A DNA stretch of 64,000 nucleotides from Ephydatia muelleri (GCA_013339895.1 JABACO010000008.1:2807490-2871489), one strand, 5' to 3'. Shown: positions 22,177-33,210, numbered from the stretch's first letter. Notes: a model not told the origin generated them from the letters alone. Numbers and translations are program-made.

Positions 22177-23192
22177 TAACAAGGCTCACCAAATCAAGAC
22201 CGATTGTTACATTGGATGATGTAGCAACCATTTCCAGAGTATGCTCCATTGAAGACACTACTCTTCTCAGTGTTCTCAGCTTCTATCATGAGCTTGGAGC
22301 ATTTCTTCACTATGCAGATATAGAGAAACTGAAGGATGTAGTTATTGCCCAGCCTGCATGGCTTGTGAAACACCTTGGTACTATCCTTGCACCAAAGGAA
22401 TCTGGAAAGGACTCACTAGGTCCTAAAGAGGCATGGAAGCTGTGCACAAGAAAGGGCATCCTTGTGGAGGCATTATATCAGGTGGTCTGGAAGACATCTG
22501 ATGTTATGTGTGAAGTGAAACCCCAGGCCTTTGCAGACTTGTTAGAACATTGCTTTTTGATTGGAAAAATAACACAAGAGTCCTTTTCCTCTGTTCCCAG
22601 GAACTATGGCAAGATGTACTTCATGCCATGTGTGTTGCCCATTAGTCAAGGTGATGTTATGGTGTCAACACCTGTTGATGCTGTACTCACTGCTGCCCCG
22701 CTGCACTTCAGATTCAGTTCAAGATGTGTCCCTCCAGGGTTCTTTGTTCGATTAGCTGCAGTCCTGAGCACCACTCCAGGCTTTCGTATTGCTTTCCAAA
22801 CACCAATGTATTCCAATCAGGTTGCCTTCCAATTTGGAGACAATGGAGGCAATGGCAGGATAGATGACGTAACAATCTCAGAAACAAAATCCAGTATTCG
22901 TGTTGATATTGCACGCATGTTCTATTGTTCCAATGTTGATGGGTACAACTTCCCTTCAATTTGCCGCTTGATGTTAAAGCTCCTACTGGGAGCAGCTCAT
23001 GAACTGTACAAGTGGTTTCCATTTATTGAAATCAGACCTGAATTCCTATGTGAATGTACCAAAGGTCCATCACCACATTTTGCTGAGTTATCAACGGAAG
23101 CAGAAAGTTCAACTGCTCTGAGATGTGAATTTGGAACCGTATCAGCTCCCACTGCTGAACAACAGCTTTGGATGAAAATCCCACCAAATGGG
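22177..23192 (+). pseudogene. Roco gene, copy in B: COR domain and downstream part
   Basis: Continuation of the split exon: LTRLTKSRPIVTLDDVATIS then the COR-domain signature LLSVLSFYHELGAFLHY and AQPAWLVKHLGTIL. The COR domain dimerises and couples GTP state to output in Roco proteins. The frame is open to a TAA at 23210, but the intact copy uses a GTATGT donor here. In this copy that donor is weakened to GG/GTTTGT (exon end 23192), a further sign of decay. About 340 residues. It is cut off from the Roc half by the foldback element. Confidence 0.85.
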
Positions 23193-24183
23193 GTTTGTTG
23201 TAAACAATAAGTAACTCCACTTTTTTAATAAGCACTTCTCAATATTTAGGAATAGCTGTAACATGGCCACATTAACAATGGCTACCTCATTTTGAATTGG
23301 AGAACTACCTGTTGTCATATCAGGTGTTCGAAACAAAGGCAAATGTTTTAATCAATATAACTCAGGATTGAAATTATTAACCACTTGGTGCATTAAAATA
23401 GTTAGGCTATAATACCCAATGAGATTTAGATTGTTACAAGCAGTGAAGTTATTATATCAAAACCCTACCTCTATTATCAAACTAACTCAAACTATAAGGT
23501 TAATATACGCATAAGTAGTGCAAGTTATGAATATGAGGATTTGTTTCAAGTTATGAAAAGTCAAAGTCCAGTAGTTTCAAGTTAGAATTGTTGTTTTAAA
23601 TAACATACGGAACAAATTTCATAATTGAATTGAAGTTACTCTGTAGGGTATTAAACCTTCAATTAAAGTTGACCCACATGATTATATTACATTAATCAAG
23701 TAGAAAGTATGTGATTTTACCATAACAACCTGGATTATAATAATAAGTATTTGTCTAACTTACATTATACATCCATAGATTCATTTAGATTGGTAATCCT
23801 AGTTAAAGAACTATTCATTTAAAACCATTACCGTAATTTGCAAATAGCCGATATACTAATCTCATATTGTTGTCTAATCAGCATGATATCTGGGAAGTTA
23901 GTTGCCCTAAATCTAGAGATTTCTGACTTACAATTAAGCAACAAAAATAATAATTATATTAATAAATACTGAGGTTTATACATATGTACACACAATACAC
24001 TAAACAACACAATATAACATTACGTTTAGAATTTAATGTTCCCAGAGAAGCAATCTCCAGTAGCCGGCATCAGGGATAATGCTCATTTATTTTTCTATAG
24101 CACCATTTTGATTTAGTTCATTGAAAACCACATAACGGAACAATTAAACATGTAATAGACTTATTGTTTTCACTAATTGACAG
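23193..24183. other. Roco intron, copy in B
   Basis: AT-rich intron between the COR exon and the next exon. It contains a 30-bp piece at about 24035-24066 (TGTTCCCAGAGAAGCAATCT...AGTAGCCGG) resembling 9640-9675, apparently absent from the B' intron. No gene seen. Confidence 0.55.
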
Positions 24184-24404
24184 GACAAAGAAGGTGTTCT
24201 TTATCAAAGTGAGATAAATGAACTACTCAAGGATTTCAGTGTTGAAGCCTTTGTTCAGCTATCCACAACTCTTGAAATGAACCCGAAAACAATCCGTGAC
24301 AAGTATGTGGCCTTATGTCAGTGGTCTTGCAAAATGGGAAGCCAAGCACGCTCACACCTTGCATACCATTTGGGGAGAATTGGACAGCACGATTTGGCAC
24401 AAAG
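24184..24404 (+). pseudogene. Roco gene, copy in B: first death-fold-like exon
   Basis: Acceptor TTGACAG, donor AAAG/GTTAGC, 221 nt, phases 0 to 2. Encodes EGVLYQSEINELLKDFSVEAF ... KYVALCQWSCKMGSQARSHL. The helical pattern is compatible with a death-superfamily domain, but I cannot assign it firmly. The exon itself is intact and matches 47593-47813 in the intact copy; classed as pseudogene because the upstream exon is broken. Confidence 0.65.
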
Positions 24405-24531
24405 GTTAGCGTTTCATCTTGAGCATGTTTTGGTCACTTTATGACGAATGGGTTAAGAGCAACTGATTTGCCCAAGCAAAGTGCAACATCTTTGCGTTGG
24501 TGTAAACTGTGCTCATATTTGTTCTCTCCAG

Positions 24532-24583
24532 AATTGACATTGGATACTATCCTAAACATGCTGAAGTGCGAGAGCAAGCACAC
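24532..24583 (+). pseudogene. Roco gene, copy in B: 52-nt micro-exon
   Basis: Acceptor TTCTCTCCAG and donor GTAATG. Reads IDIGYYPKHAEVREQAH. It is needed to bring the neighbouring exons (phase 2 out, phase 0 in) into frame. The inverted copy has the same 52-nt exon at 47402-47453 with conserved borders. Confidence 0.7.
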
Positions 24584-24647
24584 GTAATGACAAACCTGTA
24601 TTTTTATAAGCAGCAGTGTGGAATAGACAATATTAATTATCTTATAG

Positions 24648-24889
24648 GTTTACTCAGTGGTGACTGAGGAAGAGTTGGTCAGTTGTGCACGTCACATTGA
24701 CAGTGGAGCTGACCTCTCCCTTCTTGCTGCACACCTTGGAATACCTACTGACACTGCCACCAATACACCTACAAATGTTTTGGGTATGCTCAAGTGGTGG
24801 AAGCAACAGCATACTACACAAGCCTACAAAACAAAGTTGATTAACATTTTCACTAGTAGTGGGAGTTGCTTTGAAAAGGCATCAAGGCT
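24648..24889 (+). pseudogene. Roco gene, copy in B: death-like domain exon
   Basis: Acceptor CTTATAG, donor GTAAGT, 242 nt. Encodes TEEELVSCARHIDSGADLSL, LAAHLGIPTDTA and NVLGMLKWWKQQH, the LAxxLGI...TxxLxMLKxWK pattern of death-fold adaptor domains. These domains assemble signalling platforms by homotypic contacts. Pair in the intact copy: 47077-47318. Confidence 0.7.
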
Positions 24890-25235
24890 GTAAGTCAGAT
24901 GTTTAACATTTGTTGAAAATGATTTTGACTTTGAGTGTTTTTGTATGACAGTCTGTGTCGTTGAACCTTCATGTCTTTGACACACACAACCTTGCAGCAG
25001 TACAAATAGCCTATTCAACTATAACATGTTCTTACTTGCTGGTCATTATATATGTACATGCAATGCAACTAGCTTTATGATACTTTGGCATTTGCATTTC
25101 TACTCCATAGGCATTTGTATGCTCATTTGTGTTGTTATTCTTGGACAGCCTAATAACAATATAATTATGCTCTGCAGCCTTTGCATAAAGAAGTGCTCTA
25201 CAGAGTTTTCATGCTTATTCTTTTGTACCTAACAG

Positions 25236-25530
25236 TCTCAGTGGAGATGGAGCCGAGAAACCCAACATGAAACCTATAATGCAAAGTATCGGTGATAAGT
25301 GTGCTCCCAAATGGTATGATCTTGGCCTTCAGCTGGGTGTTCCTGACAGTACCCTCCGTATCATTGAGAAAGATTGTCAAAACAACTGCAAAGATGCAAT
25401 TAGAAAGATGATACATGAGTGGCTGCATCTGTGCTCAAATCCAACCTGGAGGACAGTTGCTTTGTCGTTGAGGACAATCTACATGGATTCACTTGCCAAT
25501 AATGTTGAAAGAAAGTACTGCCAACAATAG
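25236..25530 (+). pseudogene. Roco gene, copy in B: C-terminal Death domain exon
   Basis: Acceptor CCTAACAG; the frame continues from a split Leu codon; stop TAG at 25528-25530. Encodes a classical Death domain: MQSIGDKCAPKWYDLGLQLG, STLRIIEKDC, MIHEWL and TWRTVALSLRT. The stop gives the C-terminus of the Roco protein. The copy in B' (46426-46720) differs by few residues. Confidence 0.75.
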
Positions 25531-25539
25531 TATACAGAC

Positions 25540-26390
25540 ACTGTAATGTATAGAATAGACACACCTATGTGTTCACTTTAATTCTAATTGGTCTTAGTAA
25601 CTTGAACTGTAATTGTACTTTGATTAAGACTCCAAAAGGTATTTTAATTTTTTTCTACCACTCTTTCTTGTTCTTGTTATGTATCAACATGTTTACAGCG
25701 TCCCCTACCTGGATGGGATTGGTATTCCACTTCCACAATCTCCCCACCATGCTCCCCTCTCCAGCAATACCTGGATCTTATCTAGGTTAGTGTAATGTGA
25801 CTAGATAAATCACCCTGGACAATTAATAAATCCCGATCAATATTACAAAGTTATCATAAGTGGTTGCAGAAGAAGACTGTGCATGTGCTTAGACCATGCC
25901 TTGATCCATAAGGAACAATGTCAATGTCCTGAAATTTAGAATCAGTCCATTATATTGAGCCTATCAGAGATCATTAACGCTGCCAAAAGCCACCATTTTC
26001 AACTGCACCGCTGCACATGCACTATACCAATGCAAAATCAATTTTAATGAGTGCTGTTCACACCATGTTCAATTAGTTTTACACTTACATGTACAAACTG
26101 TAATGTGTACATGTAGTATGATTTGCAAACATTTCCATCACCAGTTCAATGGTAAGGAAACAATTTATTGCAAGTTGAACTGATATTAATTAGGTGCCAT
26201 CTATGTAGCAATTATAAATGAAGGAAAGTTTTATAATTTCAACCTCGAAGTTGCGAATAAAAAGCTGCCACCCTTGCTAGCTCATGGCTAAGCACATCAC
26301 AACAATACAGATGCACTACGTATACCACAAGATGTAACAACAGAAAAACCATTATTAAAATCCATGAAGGTAGTACAATCTCAGGCCAAA
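25540..26390. other. 3' flank of Roco gene (copy in B)
   Basis: Duplicated AT-rich sequence; includes short ORFs without motifs. No gene supported. Confidence 0.5.
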
Positions 26391-26394
26391 CTCT

Positions 26395-26830
26395 GCTCCT
26401 GTCTGACATAGCAATGCCAGACACCACATGTGACATCACTGCCATGTCAATGGTCCCTCCCCCTTTTGGACACAGTAACATGAGTGGGCCACTGTGCTGA
26501 CCAATATGGCAGTGCACTTTTTAGAATACCACACAAATCAAGCTCTTTAGGTATGTCACTGGGGTGGCAATTCTGTGTGTGACCAAGTTCCACTTTGCTG
26601 ACCAATAAAGTGATTGGCTGGTTAGAATACCACACAAACACATCTATCTAAGCCTGTCTGACATTGTCATGCACGTCTCATGTCAATGGCCCCTCCCTCT
26701 TTACTAAAGGGCCATGGCTGTGTCTTATAAGGGTGGCCATCATAGTTTTACTTTGCTAACCAATAAAGCAATGGACTGGTTAGAATACCACAAGCTAAGC
26801 CTGTCTAACATGAATGAGTTATGAATGAAC
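26395..26830. repeat. Degenerate direct repeats (CCAATAAAG ... TTAGAATACCACA)
   Basis: Three degenerate copies of ACCAATA...GGTTAGAATACCACA (ends near 26535, 26640, 26795) and of CCTGTCTGACAT...ATGTCAATGGYCCCTCCC (26398, 26652, partial 26804). The inversion breakpoint shared with 45355 falls inside this cluster. Confidence 0.75.
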
Positions 26831-27337
26831 TTGAAACAAGTTCAGTTCATCCTTGCAATGCCTCAAGCCTAGCTGTACAAAAATGGTATCTTTTAATGAT
26901 TGCTGGGTTGACAATTAGAATATTACGGTATTTATCCAATATTTATGAAGACATTAAAACAGCCTGATGTTTCAAAGCTAAAAAGTACCCTTCTAACACT
27001 TCAAATAAACGCAAAAACTGTGTTTCAGACACCATCACAACATGTCTTTATGTACCACTCACTCATCATGCTGCATAATGTTAATCCACACTTCATCGGT
27101 ACGGCAGTAGTCTTCCGGAACTGAATTGGAAGGTAGGTCGGCCGTCTGTCTCGAGCAGAGATGAGGTAATATTTATTCATGATCCAGAAGATGCCGCGAT
27201 TCTGTAGGCACAAAAACTAAAAGTGTACCTTATGAATAATCGATACAGTTTCTAATTACAAGCCCATGTATATGTACATGATTAATGGATGGATTACCAC
27301 ATCCAACAACTAGCAGGTGATTAATCTCTATCGCGCA

Positions 27338-27447
27338 GATGGGATACTAATGCAGAGATAATATATAGATTATCGCTAACTGATGGATGCTGAAGGTGCA
27401 GAGCAAAGATGACCAGAAAAGAACCTGGCCTCAGAGTGTAATAATGT
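27338..27447 (+). pseudogene. Relic of a KIF21-proximal exon
   Basis: GATGGGATACTAATG ... GATGCTGAA ... GTGCAGAGCAAAGATGACCA ... GAACCTGGCCTCAGAGTGTA matches 28625-28712 with an internal insertion and a deletion that destroy the frame. The same relic exists in C' (about 61993-62090), so it predates the duplication. Confidence 0.7.
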
Positions 27448-27591
27448 CAACCAGCAGCATATGGTGACCTCACAGTAGCATCTCCACTAACACCACCAAT
27501 TTTGGGTGAGTCCAGCACTATTTATGAATTTGCCACTTAAGTGCAGAAACTCGTAAACATAATAGCAATGATGCCAAATGTTCAGATCTTA

Positions 27592-28111
27592 CAGTGGCGT
27601 AGGAACTGAGCGGCCGTAACGCCCATGGCCGCTACACTTTTCCATGGATCAGATTGCTATGTCGTAACATGTTAAGTTACTATTAGTAAATGAGAAGGCT
27701 GGGAACAAGTCCTTAGTCTTACGTAAACTGGGTATATATGCATTTTGCATAAAAGGTACGGTGTCAGTCACAGAGAATTAAGCTATTTTTGGAACATTTC
27801 TGTCAACTGATTGAGATATATTATATAGCACTTTGATCACATAATTGCATTATTTTCATAAATGATTCAAGCCTACAGTATGTTTACATTGTATAGCTGT
27901 TTATGAAAAGTGATCAAATTTCATATGGCTTTTGAAGATATAAGTTGCACGAATTGCAAAGCTTCTGGGGCCGATGGGACAGCGCTCCCCCATACCACTT
28001 GCTGGGCGGGAGGGGGCATAGCCCCCTCCCGCACCCACCCCCTCGGTGCCCCTCCCTTTTCGATTACATAACCTAGGCCGCTACGCCTTATAAGTCCTTC
28101 CTACGCCTCTG
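27592..28111. mobile_element. hAT-like non-autonomous element (copy in C)
   Basis: Ends CAGTGGCGTAGGAA and inverse TTCCTACGCCTCTG, flanked by weakly matching 8-mers (AGATCTTA / GAATCTAG). The interior has the GC-rich GGGAGGGGGCATAGCCCCCT pattern common in hAT derivatives. Sister copy at 62987-63526. Confidence 0.6.
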
Positions 28112-28551
28112 GAATCTAGGCTGGAGTTGTGTCCCCTTAGCTGTTGAAATTTATGGTAAGGAAGCTATCAACACCTTTGCGCTCTTGGTCAGTCCATATT
28201 CTTCATATGTTAGGAGCAAGGTCTTCATGTATGATCTTTGCAGAAGTTGAACTCTTTCAAGTCCATTGCTGGTCGTGCAATCCTGGTTAGGTATGAATAT
28301 GTTTAGAATAGGCTGTAATTAATGTATAGTATTGCTGTGATAAATATCAAGCACTTCAAAAATATGATTAAAAACACACCGACTGTAATAATAGTTGCCA
28401 TGTTAATTAAAGCAATTTGTATATTTTATTTCACTCATTTTTATTTTTAAAAACAACGTACAGTTTGTCAACAAAATTGTTATGTCATGATGTGCACATC
28501 AATTGTCATTCCTATTGTGTGCTACTAATGCTATGGTAGCCTCATTTCCCC

Positions 28552-28571
28552 CCCCCCCCCCCCCCCCCCCC
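28552..28571. repeat. Poly-C tract at block C/KIF21 junction
   Basis: Run of about 21 C immediately before CATTATCTCC. The same junction ends the window (63965-63990). Confidence 0.95.
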
Positions 28572-28624
28572 ATTATCTCCCCGTAATCCCCCCAAGACAT
28601 CATTTATTGGCAGATGTTACCGCG

Positions 28625-28843
28625 CACATGGGATACTAATGGATGCTGAAGAATACGACAATATTGTGCAGAGCAAAGATGACAAGCAAAGAACCTGGCC
28701 TCAGAGTGTTGAAGAGCTCAAGGACAAAGAGGCAAGTAGTGCGTACTGCATCTCGAAAAATGTGAAAGCTTCTTCACCCAGGACGGATAAAAAGGTGGCC
28801 GGAGCGTTGACGTCAACACGTGGCGAGGATGTACGATATTGAG
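28625..28843 (+). CDS. Candidate 5'-most exon of the KIF21-like copy
   Basis: Open frame reading ILMDAEEYDNIVQSKDDKQR, then TWPQSVEELKDKEASSAYC, ending at a stop near 28840. The position, a charged helical pattern and the presence of an older exon relic upstream suggest a coiled-coil exon before the KIF21 post-motor segment. No specific KIF21 alignment can be made by eye, and a donor in phase 2 (needed by the 29878 exon) was not identified. No kinesin motor motif (GQTGSGKT, NxxSSRSH) was seen in this gene or upstream in the window. Confidence 0.3.
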
Positions 28844-28849
28844 TGGACG

Positions 28850-29775
28850 AAAAATCAGGCTCCCTGCAACTAATGTCATGAAAATGGCCTACGCCCAGCA
28901 TGTTTGTAGTTTGGAGTTCAAGTCTGACTCTGGATCTGTTATGGGTGTGGGTGTGCATGTGCTTTTTGCATTATAAGCAGTGACACCTGTATACATGTAC
29001 AGTACAGTGCATTGTACAAGAAGGAGGGGGAAGGGAGGGAGGGAGGGGGGAAGGGAGGGAGGGAGGGAAGATACTGGTGCACAGGACATATTGGTAACCA
29101 TGATGATGGGTGCAGTGGTGAGTGATATTGGTGGGTGATGAGAGAAAAGGGACATGCCTTAGATCTCTGGCTAGCTGGCGGAAGTTTAGGTCAGACATGT
29201 TTGATACATGTTGGTCACATATTGGTCGGGGTGTGGTCAAGTTGTGGTTCTTCTTGCTGTGATTACTCACACTGTCCATGTGCTTTCATGATCTCTGAGC
29301 TGTAGCCACACCCCCATGTGTGGATCCCTTTCTTGGACCTGATTACTTTGTAATCCCCAGATATGACATCAAGTACATATACACATTGTCATGTAATAGT
29401 GTGTTTAATATGAAGTCTACTGTTTCTAGCTTGTATTGTGGCACACATTGCAAAACATTACCTAGCATGTTTGACTTTTCTATTTATTTGTAACATACGA
29501 GAGCTACAACCACATGTATGTGATGTCACATCTGGAGTACAAAACAATCAGATTGTGAAGTTGTCTATTAGAAACACAAATTTTGTGTTACTCCCTCTCC
29601 ATTGTATGGTCTTTTGTGATTCATCCAATATACATGTAAGTGAATAACAAAAAACGTTCTTTGTCTGTCAGACCTCTGACATTCACTGGCCGGCCCAACC
29701 AATAAACATGCACACTGCACAGTGCATAGCGCTACATGTGTGCTAACATGTCCGAGAGGTTGCTGGAGTGCTCCC
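28850..29775. other. Intron-like sequence of KIF21 copy
   Basis: Contains a GGGA-rich stretch (29015-29070) and scattered ACATGTA motifs. No exon recognised. Confidence 0.45.
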
Positions 29776-29784
29776 ACAAGGCAG

Positions 29785-29875
29785 CCATGTACCCACCACA
29801 CCCACCTCTCCCTGCCATGTACCCACCACACCCACCACTCCCTGCCATGTACCCACCACACCCACCTGTCCCTAC
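29785..29875. repeat. 30-bp minisatellite upstream of exon
   Basis: Three units of GCCATGTACCCACCACACCC plus ACCACTCCCT, ending at the exon acceptor CCTACAG. Confidence 0.9.
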
Positions 29876-29877
29876 AG

Positions 29878-29996
29878 GTTACGGCTGAGGGTTAAGGCTA
29901 TGCAGCACACCATTGACTCCCAGTCGGAGAGACTGGCAGTGCTCCAGGCCATCCAGAAGGCTGCCTCCATTTCCTATGATGAGTCCACAGGCCAAG
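29878..29996 (+). pseudogene. KIF21-like exon: post-motor coiled coil
   Basis: 119 nt, acceptor CCTACAG, donor CCAAG/GTGTGT. Encodes LRLRVKAMQHTIDSQSERLA and VLQAIQKAASISYDESTGQ. It aligns with the KIF21 segment NLRVRIKAMQETVD that follows the motor domain. The phase (1 out) fits the next exon at 31916. Intact exon in a damaged gene. Confidence 0.75.
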
Positions 29997-30599
29997 GTGT
30001 GTTATGTGTGTTGGTAGTACTCTTAGCTGTGTAATCATACTGTCCACATACTGAGAAAGGAAGCATGTACTGTACATGTACATGGGTTGCTTAGTTACAG
30101 TACATATTCATACATGTAGAGTACATCTAGGCAAAGATTGCCCAAACTGTGTCATGTGAATACAATGAAAGATTGAAATAACTGAATGCCCTCATTTCAT
30201 ATAAATTTTGAATTCTATTTTGCACTAGTATGGAGTATGCTAGAGCGTGCATGGAGACATGCATTATTGAAATCCCTGAAAAAAACAAAGCTACCCAGTA
30301 CAATGAACAAACAAATACTGTTTATGAATTTTTATATTTAGAATAAAGGATTATTCTTCTGGCTGATTTAATATTAATTAATTTACCCTATTTTGTTTTT
30401 ATTTTATTTATTCCTTACAGCAAAGTAGGTAAAAATGAAAGTGGGGTGTCTTGTACTTGGCAATAGTAGTAGTAAATATTTACAGAAGAAATAATTTGAC
30501 AATGATATTTTTGATTTAATATACAGCCATAACATTGCATTTATGTTTTACATATTCACTGTAATGTTTCTGTGTGATTTATACATTTTTATTGTTCTC

Positions 30600-31350
30600 T
30601 CCAAGTCTGGACCAGCTATGTGGCCCTCTAAGTACCCAAACATTTGTTCTTGGGCCTTTCTGAAGTAATTGCATATATTGTACATGTAGGTGGTTGAGTT
30701 CAAGCTTTCTGCTATAATCTTGCGCAGCTTTGGTAGGTTGTAATTTCTGTGGGCTCTTTTATATCTCTTGGCCTGTGCCCAGCATCTTTCTATAGGATTT
30801 ATCTCGCAATGGAACTTGCAACTGTGTTTAGAAAGTCAGGATGGGAAGAAATCTCTTTTCTCGTTTCTTAAGTTTTATTTTAGCTCTGTTCATGTATCTC
30901 CCCCTCTCTTTTAATACTTGTATCAGCCCTGTAGGGACACCAGAATCTGTCACTATTTTTTGTACTCTACCTTCCCCTACTGTGTCCCTCAGCACATGTT
31001 GTTTAACTCCTGGTTTGGCATTCATATTGGAGGCAATCAAAGCATTATCTGCACAGGTATTGTGGCAGCTGCTGTTCCAATGGATACAATGACATGTGCT
31101 GCATCTCTCAGCTTGACCTTCAACTGTCTCACGAGGCTGTCATGAAGCTGTCGTCGCGTGTAAGGACCTCCACCCACTCTTGAGCTGGTTGCTGAATTGC
31201 TTCGTTTACTGACGGCAGCATTACATCATCAACATCAGACGTATCTGCAACACAGCCAGCAACTTCTACGTGCTTAGAAGCACGGGCTTGCACTAGTTGA
31301 GATGCCTCCTCTTTACACTTGTCAATCACAGAGATCGTACACACTCAAAC
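30600..31350 (-). pseudogene. DDE (IS630/Tc1-like) transposase relic in intron
   Basis: Minus strand. One segment reads NMNAKPGVKQHVLRDT, TDSGVPTGLIQVLKERGRYM (30828-31040). After a stop and a small gap comes KFHCEINPIERCWAQAKRYK and NYNLPKLRKIIAESLNS (about 30610-30825). The NPIERxW motif is the third-acidic-residue region of Tc1/IS630-type DDE transposases, and GxxxVLxERG is the upstream zone seen in a related eukaryotic family. The first stretch (31129-31344) may be its N-terminal part. Stops and frameshifts make it inactive. Confidence 0.7.
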
Positions 31351-31724
31351 AATGCTATCAACGTCATGGTGTTTTGTTTAAGTAGAGCTCTGAGGCGCTG
31401 TGCAGCATAAGCTTAGCTTAAACACAATGCAGGAATAGGGTCCGCTGTTTCGTGAAAATGTTGTGCTATACAATAACAAAATTCATTTTTACTTGTTGCA
31501 TAACCGATCTTTCTCATTGGACGGTCCATAGCAACTACATTCAAAAAAGATTCTTTTGCATATGATAGAGGCGCGAAAACAAGCTACAAACAGATATATG
31601 GTTACTAAGCATAAGATGAATCTTTGATTTTATATATTACACAATGTTTTGGGCAATTTATGCCTTGGTGCATTCTACATGTACAGGCTCAAGAATTGGT
31701 GTTGTGTGTTTTGTTCATCTGTTA

Positions 31725-31885
31725 CTTCCCCATCCTCTACCCCCTTCCCTCTTCCCCATCCTCTACCCCCTTCCCTCTTCCCCATCCTCTACCTCCTTCC
31801 CTCATCCTCTACCCCCTTCCCTCTTCACCATCCTCTTCTCCATCCTCTTCCCCATCCTCTTCTCCGTCCTCTTCCCCCTTCCCAC
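31725..31885. repeat. Pyrimidine-rich minisatellite (CCCCATCCTCTACCCCCTTC)
   Basis: About nine units of 14-28 bp, C/T only on this strand, upstream of the 31916 exon. It produces proline/serine-rich ORF artefacts. Confidence 0.9.
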
Positions 31886-31915
31886 CTGCCCATCCTAGTT
31901 CTTGAGCCCATGCAG

Positions 31916-31973
31916 AGCATGGGGGTGTGGCCTCTTCCATCCAGGAGTACATCAAGTAGTATGAGGAACTTAA
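31916..31973 (+). pseudogene. KIF21-like exon with in-frame stop
   Basis: 58 nt, acceptor CATGCAG, donor AA/GTTAGT. Frame: EHGGVASSIQEYIK, stop, YEELK. It aligns with KIF21 SNMIHSYIKEIEDLRAK, the TAG (31957-31959) standing where KIF21 has a residue in the helix. Phases on both sides agree with exons 29878-29996 and 32457-32667, so the frame assignment is strong and the stop is real in this sequence. Confidence 0.7.
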
Positions 31974-31974
31974 G

Positions 31975-32455
31975 TTAGTTGTCATTGGCAACATGTCTTT
32001 AGGACATGAATCAAAAGTGTACTGGCAACCAAGGGCTACATGTGACTCCAAGTTAAAACCCTACAGAGATCTTCCATCCTCATTTTTAACCCCTTACTTG
32101 TTTAACTCCTTACATGTTTAACCCCTTTACATGTTCCATCCGTACCATGCATGAATGCTATTGCAATAAAGGAGATGCTAACATGCATATATGTATGTGC
32201 GTACACCCTTACGCTGCTTCAGTACATGTGTGCACACAAATGGACACATACAGTGAAGATGCTGTAGTGGGTTTTTCATATTCAAAGGTTAACGATAAAT
32301 AGTCATGTGCAGGACAGAACAGATACATGTATTGCAACATAAATATAACCACATCAGTGTATTCATCCATGTATGCATGAGTATTGTGTGAGGTGATGAA
32401 GACACTTTCCATGGCCTACAGTAGTATTCATAATCCAGTGGTTCTCCTCTCTTCA
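31975..32455. other. Intron, no feature beyond ACATGTA-type motifs
   Basis: No exon or repeat family recognised; includes repeated TTACATGTTTAACCCC near 32090-32130. Confidence 0.45.
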
Positions 32456-32456
32456 G

Positions 32457-32667
32457 GAGTAGACTGGTGATGAGTGAGACAATGTCGGAACAGAACCCCA
32501 AGTCCCCATATCGCAGGATGGTTGGACACCACATGCCCACTGCCCCCAGCAGTCTTGGTGTCGTGTCACATGACATGAGGACGGAAGAGCTTCTGGAAGC
32601 AGCCAAGAGCAACATCCACAAGTTGAAAGAGAAAGTAGACAAATCAGAACGGAAGGTGCATGGGCAT
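32457..32667 (+). pseudogene. KIF21-like exon: linker and lysine-rich helix
   Basis: Acceptor CTCTTCAG, donor CAT/GTAAGA, 211 nt, phases 2 to 0. Encodes MSETMSEQNPKSPYRRMVGH, then RTEELLEAAKSNIHKLKEKV. It corresponds to the KIF21 stretch IEIIDLAKKDLEKLKRKEK. No stop inside. Confidence 0.7.
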
Positions 32668-32763
32668 GTAAGATCTTCTTTGATGAGCTAGTACAGTTCA
32701 AATAAATGCCCACTATTGACATGGCATGTGTATGTACCATATTTATACATTGTGTACATGTAG

Positions 32764-33038
32764 GTCAGCAGAAAACACTCTTCAGGGCAATCTGTTGGAA
32801 CAAGGTCCCGAGTAAGTTGTGTGCGTATGTATGTGTGCATGTGTGCATGTGTGTGTGCATGTGTGTGTGTGCATGTGTGTATGTGCATGTGTGCATGTGT
32901 GTGCATGCATGTGTGCATGTGTGTGTATGCATGTCCACTGAGATGTGTTCTCCCCCAGGGGATCAGGGGACACAGGTGGGTCCACCCACACCCATGAGCC
33001 ATTCAAAACTGATGAGAAAAACAGAAAGCAGCTTTGAG
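32764..33038 (+). pseudogene. KIF21-like exons: serine/proline linker (two exons)
   Basis: Exon 32764-32811 (acceptor ATGTAG, donor GTAAGT) reads VSRKHSSGQSVGTRSR. Exon 32959-33038 (acceptor CCCCCAG, donor GTCAGT) reads DQGTQVGPPTPMSHSKLMRK. Phases do not join (0 out, 1 needed), so either a border is misplaced or a 1-nt change has broken the frame. A TG/TGCA microsatellite (32820-32935) fills the intron. Confidence 0.5.
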
Positions 33039-33110
33039 GTCAGTGTGGGAGGAGCTTGGCCACTCCCATATCCTGTGTGTGCTTGTGTTTACTATTGCAC
33101 ATGTGTGTAG

Positions 33111-33210
33111 GATGTGACTTCAGAGGAGGAAGTGCTTCATAGTATGTCATCCAGTGAGGAGGATGAAGACACTGTCAGCTTGGCCTCCAGTGTAGCTGAA
33201 CTTTCCCAAG
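33111..33210 (+). pseudogene. KIF21-like exon: acidic serine-rich segment
   Basis: Acceptor TGTGTAG, donor CAAG/GTAAAG, 100 nt, phases 0 to 1. Encodes DVTSEEEVLHSMSSSEEDED and TVSLASSVAELSQ. It matches in position and character the Glu/Asp/Ser-rich segment before the central coiled coil of KIF21. Confidence 0.75.

Larger units (their letters stand above)
8908..26630 (+). repeat. Segmental duplication block B (inverted partner 45355-61552)
   Basis: Matches 45355-61552 in reverse orientation along its whole length: CpG-rich end, pogo-like MITE, satellite, P-element relic, Roco gene and tail repeats. Size differences come from copy-specific insertions (10748-11487, 17525-17990 duplication, about 18073-19075 and 20244-22176 in B; 60997-61095 in B') and from satellite copy number. 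Confidence 0.9.
26900..28571 (+). repeat. Segmental duplication block C (direct partner 61570-64000)
   Basis: Collinear with C' in direct orientation from GGGTTGACAATTAGAATATT to the poly-C run. C' has an extra 740-bp hAT insertion. In both copies the block leads straight into CATTATCTCC, which in this copy begins the KIF21-like gene region. Confidence 0.9.

Noticed and set aside
26900-29870. Search for a kinesin motor domain upstream of the KIF21-like coiled coil
   Set aside because: No GQTGSGKT-type P-loop, SSRSH or LAGSE motif was seen in readable frames. A profile search would be needed for certainty.
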